NCBI RefSeq assembly: GCF_007991655.1
Contig: NZ_BJYT01000033.1
Location: forward strand, 1 to 45,783
Direction of reading: 5' to 3'
Origin: Segetibacter aerophilus
GTDB lineage: Bacteria; Bacteroidota; Bacteroidia; Chitinophagales; Chitinophagaceae
Length of the DNA: 45,783 nt
Part shown: positions 42,227 to 45,783 of the stretch, piece by piece
Layout: each line of letters starts with the position of its first letter
Numbering within the stretch: the first letter of the stretch is position 1
Made by a program: the position numbers and the translations under genes
Notes under the pieces: generated by a model
Databases searched by the model: none
Seen by the model: only the letters and a program-made list of their open reading frames with translations
Told to the model about the DNA's origin: nothing

Positions 42227-43282
42227 TTATACGTTGACGACTATCTTGGTGATAATATTATTGAGTGCATCTTTTTGTACAGTGATGGAAGAAGGAAGGG
42301 GCATAGTATCGAGTACGGTAGTGGCAGGAACTTTCTGCAGCTGCAATTGCATAGGGCGTTGTGAATAGGTGAGCTTTACATTGGATTTGAATTGAACAAA
42401 ACCGTTCACATCATCAGCTACACCCACCACGGCGAAAGTTCGTAGTGGTTCCGGCGGTACAGGTACATGCGTAATCTTAAGCTGGCTTGCCAGGTACGGA
42501 GGGATTGCTTTCTTACGGATATGGACATCGAAAAACCAATCGGTCGCGCGGCTGGTGATATTGACAACATAGCGTTGAAACGGTGGGATACCAGTCCATG
42601 CCAAACCTGACTGGTAACTGATTTCTACAATAGCAAGTGTGTCGGTTGAATAATCTTCCGAACAATAGACCGCTTCATCAACATCACCGCCCGAAGTAAC
42701 ATGACGAAGGGTATAAGATCCATCTGTAGAATTTTTTAGATCAACGAACAGAGCTTCTTTCTTCCCAACAGGTTCTACAACTGTCCTGGCGCGAACGATG
42801 ATGGTCCGCAATACATTACCGGTGGCGTCCAAAACTTTCAACAAACCAGGTACGTTTTCCATTACCAGTTCGTGTTTGAATTGCATGGGTCGAAACAGCA
42901 CTGTCGCATTTAGAGGGCCGGTAAGAACATTGATATCCCCTGTGGTATTAAAGAAGGGATTCTTCAACAGGAATATCTTATCCCTTTCCCAATTATTGAC
43001 GTCGGCATAATACCAGAACTCCGGATTGGCGACCGTGACCTTGAACGTAAATTTTTCGACAACATTAACCGGGCGGAAAGGCGTAGCATCATTGGTGAAG
43101 GGACTGCATTCATAAATAAGAGACATTCCATTTATAGTTTTCTTCGACAGCATTTTAAACCGGCTCATCTGCTTCACACAATAGCAGGTAGGTACGATAA
43201 CAAAATCACCATGCGGCAGCATATCCACATAATAAGCTGTGGTAAAATCAATCGAGAAAAGGTGTTCGTAACGAAGTCTCAT
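42227..43282 (-). CDS. Unknown eCIS operon protein between cap and sheath genes
   Basis: A 351-aa protein I do not recognise. It has no signal peptide and no membrane segment. It looks beta-rich with alternating hydrophobic patterns (for example F-T-F-K-V-T-V-A-N-P-E-F-W-Y-Y and V-V-N-I-T-S-R-A-T-D-W-F-F-D-V). It lies 1 base after the DUF4255 gene and 30 bases before the sheath gene, so it is surely cotranscribed with structural genes. Position and beta content suggest a structural part, perhaps near the cap or on the particle surface, but that is inference. Confidence 0.75.
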   Translation of the reverse strand: MRLRYEHLFSIDFTTAYYVDMLPHGDFVIVPTCYCVKQMSRFKMLSKKTINGMSLIYECSPFTNDATPFRPVNVVEKFTFKVTVANPEFWYYADVNNWERDKIFLLKNPFFNTTGDINVLTGPLNATVLFRPMQFKHELVMENVPGLLKVLDATGNVLRTIIVRARTVVEPVGKKEALFVDLKNSTDGSYTLRHVTSGGDVDEAVYCSEDYSTDTLAIVEISYQSGLAWTGIPPFQRYVVNITSRATDWFFDVHIRKKAIPPYLASQLKITHVPVPPEPLRTFAVVGVADDVNGFVQFKSNVKLTYSQRPMQLQLQKVPATTVLDTMPLPSSITVQKDALNNIITKIVVNV

Positions 43283-43283
43283 A

Positions 43284-43895
43284 TTAGTTGACTACCTCAT
43301 CGGTTATAAGCTCTTTGATCAATGGAGTTTCCGGCGATACAACAGTCTCACGGAATGTTAACATCCTGCATTTGTATATAACCGATGGAAGATACTTCGC
43401 TCCCATGGTCGCCCAAAGATGGTTGAGTTGTTCGAACGTGAGACTGATCGGTTCGATGATCAATTTCTCTATCCCTGCGGCCATCAGTACGGGATAGTGT
43501 TTTTTTGAGAAAACATTTCTGTATTGGAAAAAGAAAACAACCTGGTCGAGTAAAATCAATGCCCGTTCATAGGCGCTTTGTGGTCCTGATGTTGTATCCG
43601 AGAACCCTGCGAATTGTATATAAAGATTCAATTTGATATCCGGGTTCTGTACATGCAACTTGTCATCGGGTGTCTTAAGATAAGGAAGTTGAGATTTGCC
43701 AACCGTCTCTTCTTCTGTATTCACGAGCGTCATAACTACAAAATCACCAGTCTTATTAAACAAATGATTTTCCTGGTCTACTATATTGGAGAGAACCACC
43801 GGATTTGCTAATGCGCCTACCATATTAAGGGGATCTTTCAATGTAATGAAGTTGTTTAATGCGAGTCTTAAGAAGGACAGGGATATATGTATCAT
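43284..43895 (-). CDS. DUF4255 tail terminator/cap protein (Afp16-like)
   Basis: A 203-aa protein with the DUF4255 pattern: I-H-I-S-L-S-F-L-R-L-A-L-N-N-F near 2-16, V-V-M-T-L-V-N-T-E-E-E near 52-62, L-N-L-Y-I-Q-F-A-G-F near 90-99, and A-L-I-L-L-D-Q-V-V-F-F-F-Q. Afp16, of this family, caps the far end of the tube and stops growth. It is the first structural gene of the operon; its start lies 334 bases from the LytTR gene, and this gap must hold the operon promoter. Confidence 0.88.
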   Translation of the reverse strand: MIHISLSFLRLALNNFITLKDPLNMVGALANPVVLSNIVDQENHLFNKTGDFVVMTLVNTEEETVGKSQLPYLKTPDDKLHVQNPDIKLNLYIQFAGFSDTTSGPQSAYERALILLDQVVFFFQYRNVFSKKHYPVLMAAGIEKLIIEPISLTFEQLNHLWATMGAKYLPSVIYKCRMLTFRETVVSPETPLIKELITDEVVN

Positions 43896-44229
43896 TTATC
43901 AATTATTGTTTTTAGATAATTTGACTCTCATACTTAAAAAGGGATGCGACCACATCAATAAAACATTACATGTTCATCAATTACAATAATATTTCGTCCC
44001 TTATTTTGCTACTCTATAAAATCTACGATGGGAAGCAATTTGAATTCCAACGTCTGATTTTTTAGGTCAAGGTGAGGTTAATTTAGGAGTATTAAAAGTG
44101 ACATTCATAATAAAAGAATTTAATAATCATAAAATGTAATAAGAAAAGATTATTGCTGCCAATAAGATAACGTGAACAGCACTTTTAAAGACGCGAACAG
44201 AAGATAATTTACGCGAAATAAATTAAGCG
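43896..44229. other. Promoter region of the eCIS operon
   Basis: A 334-bp noncoding, AT-rich gap between the LytTR gene and the first eCIS gene. It holds one copy of the 12-bp shared motif (43970-43981). A near-match to the -7 box, TAGATTTT on the minus strand, lies at 44018-44025 with a TTG 22 bases upstream. Both are weak. No gene is seen. Confidence 0.5.
43970..43981 (-). promoter_or_regulatory. Shared 12-bp motif upstream of the eCIS operon
   Basis: The minus strand reads ATTGATGAACAT, preceded by ATTATT three bases upstream. It ends 74 bases before the DUF4255 start codon. The same motif, with ATTATT two bases upstream, occurs before the LytTR gene at 44882-44893. It could be a regulator binding site. 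Confidence 0.5.
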
Positions 44230-44823
44230 TCATTTACCAATAGTTCCAAAAGCAGCAAGCGAAATGGCATGTTTAAGTTTTATTGAAACCTTGAAATCAA
44301 ATTCAAAAGTTTGATCATTATAATTGCCCCCTGAAAGTCTGCGTGTGTTAACAGCACAAAAACGACCAATGCGAAGAAATTGTGTTTTCGGAAGCTGCAG
44401 CAGAAAATCTTTTAGAGTGTTAGCTCGTACTGTTTTTTTAATTGTATCATCAAAAGCTACATACACCTTTACTAAATGATCACAGCTCTCCATCATAACT
44501 ATATCATCTGGACGAGCGTACACATAGTCGCCATTTTTTACAAAAAGACGGAATAGGTCTTTAGCATTTGGATAAGTTGTGGTTGACAGTTCTTCATTAG
44601 AATGGTCATGAAGCAATAAATTTGAAATTATACTTGGAATTTGACTTTGTTCTTTGTTAGCAGAAAATCTAACTTTACTTTTAATAAATTCTTCATTAAT
44701 TATAATTTCGGAGGAGCTACTCTTAACTTTTTTATTGCTTGCAAATTTGGAAGTGCCAGCCCCACTATAGATATCGATATCACGTTCTCTTTTGGTTGAG
44801 GAGAAGTTTTGCAGTTTACTCAT
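44230..44823 (-). CDS. Orphan LytTR-domain DNA-binding protein, candidate eCIS regulator
   Basis: A 197-aa protein without a receiver domain. Residues 1-~85 are polar and low-complexity (Ser/Lys/Asn-rich), with no known fold. Residues ~90-175 look like a LytTR DNA-binding domain: L-F-V-K-N-G-D-Y-V-Y-A, I-V-M-M-E-S-C-D-H-L-V-K-V-Y-V, T-L-K-D-F-L-L-Q-L-P, and F-L-R-I-G-R-F-C-A-V-N. It has no paired kinase nearby and lies just upstream of the eCIS operon on the same strand. A 12-bp motif occurs before both its own gene and that operon. It may therefore control the eCIS operon and itself; this is inference. Confidence 0.8.
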   Translation of the reverse strand: MSKLQNFSSTKRERDIDIYSGAGTSKFASNKKVKSSSSEIIINEEFIKSKVRFSANKEQSQIPSIISNLLLHDHSNEELSTTTYPNAKDLFRLFVKNGDYVYARPDDIVMMESCDHLVKVYVAFDDTIKKTVRANTLKDFLLQLPKTQFLRIGRFCAVNTRRLSGGNYNDQTFEFDFKVSIKLKHAISLAAFGTIGK

Positions 44824-45420
44824 CGGTATGAATACTTATAATCTTTTAATTCATTGTTTTTATCCAAAACAAAAATCACTTATGTTCATCAATATAATAA
44901 TTCTGAGGGTTTCAAATTAAAACCAATTCTGTTACTTTTAATCTACAACCTCAACTTTAAAAGAAGTTGTTTTCAATCGAATCAATTCAATTTTTTTAAA
45001 TTTAAATGAGTATTTATTGGGCACTTTCCTCTGTAAAACTTTCCTTTTTGTAGTAAATAGAAGAATTTAAAAAAGTGATGCAGAAAATACTCATAGGGCT
45101 ATATATATTATTTTTAGCCAAAAGGAGATTGATTTATCAAAACATTTGTGCAGATTCAAATTAAGATAGAAACTTTGAATTGAATTTGCAATAGCAAAAT
45201 AGCTTTCTAAAAAAATGCAAGTATTTATTTCACAAAAAAGGAACCCACGAATGCTTCAATCTTCTCCGGCATTATATTCCAAATATAATATCGTTCGCAG
45301 GAGTTTGTCAAGAGTAGAATTACGCACTTTTATTTAAGATAGTGCAGATATACATCTATCTATTACACCAGTGAAAAAGTTATGGCAAGAAATGATACTT
45401 AGGTCCGATGTCACATTGAA
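44824..45420. other. AT-rich region upstream of the LytTR gene
   Basis: About 600 bp, strongly AT-rich, without a credible gene. It contains the second shared motif (44882-44893) and, on the minus strand at 45280-45287, TATATTTG (a TAnnTTTG match) with a TTG 21 bases upstream at 45309-45311. Transcription from there would give a leader of about 450 nt, so a small RNA or long 5' region is possible but unproven. Confidence 0.4.
44882..44893 (-). promoter_or_regulatory. Shared 12-bp motif upstream of the LytTR gene
   Basis: The minus strand reads ATTGATGAACAT with ATTATT two bases upstream, ending 58 bases before the LytTR start codon. It is identical over 12 bases to the site before the eCIS operon. 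Confidence 0.5.
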
Positions 45421-45543
45421 TTATCCTGATAACACATAAGCAGAGATTAGTACCGTTCCTACCAACCCTGCATTTTGTTGCTTTAATTCCTGAAGGTCTT
45501 CCATCACTTCAGTTAGTACTGTTTGTATGATTTCAGCTTCCAT
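45421..45543 (-). CDS. Small 40-aa ORF after the right-edge gene
   Basis: A possible 40-aa product beginning M-E-A-E-I-I-Q-T-V-L-T-E-V-M-E-D-L-Q-E-L-K and ending V-L-S-G. Its first ~28 codons are shared with the repeat copy at 17242-17495, where the frame is also open, which suggests past selection for the protein. After L-V the two copies diverge, so at least one is truncated or joined to foreign sequence. The helix is amphipathic with Glu/Gln/Lys. It opens in the -1 frame relative to the preceding gene, next to an A7 run. Family not recognised. Confidence 0.45.
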   Translation of the reverse strand: MEAEIIQTVLTEVMEDLQELKQQNAGLVGTVLISAYVLSG

Positions 45544-45715
45544 AACTGTCGGTTGATTTACAGGTGATGAGATTGCCTTTTTTTCTTTCGCTTTTGTTTA
45601 AAATGTTTGTCTATTTCTTCGTTGTTGGGCTGCGGTTTCATAAGCACATCTACAGTGTCTTCTTTATTGCTTTGGAAGTTCGAATGATTTGAACTTGCAG
45701 ACTGCTGAACTAAGG
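45460..45715. repeat. Right copy of the direct repeat flanking the eCIS region
   Basis: It matches 17242-17495 in the same orientation with scattered differences. The match begins at TACCAAC and ends at CTGAACTAAGG in both. Being intact in its first reading frame, this copy looks like the parent or the better-kept one. Confidence 0.85.
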
Positions 45716-45783
45716 GTTGGACAGGTAGATTACTTTGACCTTGAGCTCGTAAAACCTGTTGCCTTGCAAGTATTTTTTCAATG
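45558..45783 (-). CDS. C-terminal end of an unidentified protein (partial, runs off the window)
   Basis: Seventy-four codons and a stop are visible on the minus strand; the gene begins beyond the right edge. The visible part reads I-E-K-I-L-A-R-Q-Q-V-L-R-A-Q-G, a Gln/Ser/Asn-rich linker, then N-N-E-E-I-D-K-H-F-K-Q-K-R-K-K-K-R. A basic tail of this kind is common in relaxases and other DNA-handling proteins of Bacteroidota mobile elements, and the context is an island, so a mobilisation protein is one guess. No diagnostic motif is in view. Confidence 0.55.
   Translation of the reverse strand, partial: IEKILARQQVLRAQGQSNLPVQPLVQQSASSNHSNFQSNKEDTVDVLMKPQPNNEEIDKHFKQKRKKKRQSHHL

Noticed and set aside
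17637-43895. Type VI secretion system
   Set aside because: VgrG, PAAR and gp25 are shared parts, but TssJ/TssL/TssM, ClpV and the two-part TssB/TssC sheath are absent, while DUF4255, tape measure, LysM, DUF5908 and DUF4157 are eCIS markers.
15813-45783. Prophage
   Set aside because: No capsid, portal, terminase, lysis or phage replication genes are present beside the tail-like genes.

Overview
The window looks like chromosomal DNA of a Bacteroidota bacterium, most likely of the Chitinophagaceae (Chitinophaga/Niastella relatives). The grounds are LytS/LytTR two-component genes, the DUF4288, DUF983 and DUF5908 families, a tyrosine recombinase of Bacteroidota type, promoter boxes of the TAnnTTTG form, few Shine-Dalgarno sequences and moderate GC content. 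The species assignment is inference from family knowledge, not from a search.

Left part (1 to about 15.47 kb) is ordinary chromosome with small operons. It holds a LiaF-like membrane protein, DUF4288, a LytS-type histidine kinase with its LytTR response regulator, a RelE/ParE-type toxin-antitoxin pair, a FAD oxidoreductase fused to a Rieske domain, a secreted GH36 alpha-galactosidase, a divergent methionine aminopeptidase beside a GIY-YIG-like protein, a DUF983/AraC pair, and a three-gene redox-signalling set. That set is a cyclic-nucleotide-domain histidine kinase, a response regulator fused to a thioredoxin-reductase-like flavoprotein, and a UBP zinc finger protein. G/T-rich low-complexity tails follow several stop codons here, and a roughly 22-bp motif recurs three times.

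At 15475 a tRNA-Ser(TGA) is followed by a perfect 14-bp inverted repeat and a tyrosine integrase, the usual left edge of a tRNA-targeted genomic island. Right after the integrase come a scrap of dnaE and a broken, 254-bp copy of a gene end. A diverged second copy of that gene end lies at 45460-45715, in the same orientation, and belongs to a gene that runs off the right edge. No copy of the tRNA end was found on the right, so the island probably continues beyond the window.

Between the two repeats lies one long leftward operon (43895 down to 17637) encoding an apparently complete extracellular contractile injection system (eCIS, related to Afp/PVC/MAC). In order of transcription it encodes a DUF4255 cap/terminator, an unknown 351-aa protein, a sheath with an unusual insertion of about 300 residues, two tube proteins, DUF5908, a LysM tube/baseplate adaptor, a VgrG-like spike, PAAR, gp25, two giant baseplate J-like proteins, a 1085-aa protein with a carboxypeptidase-regulatory-like C-terminus, a tape measure protein, an AAA+ ATPase, a 1304-aa DUF4157 protein with an HNH-like motif (candidate payload), and a TPR protein. 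Upstream sits an orphan LytTR-domain gene. A 12-bp motif (ATTGATGAACAT on the coding strand) lies upstream of both this gene and the eCIS operon, which suggests common or self-regulation. No T6SS membrane complex and no phage head, portal or terminase genes are present.
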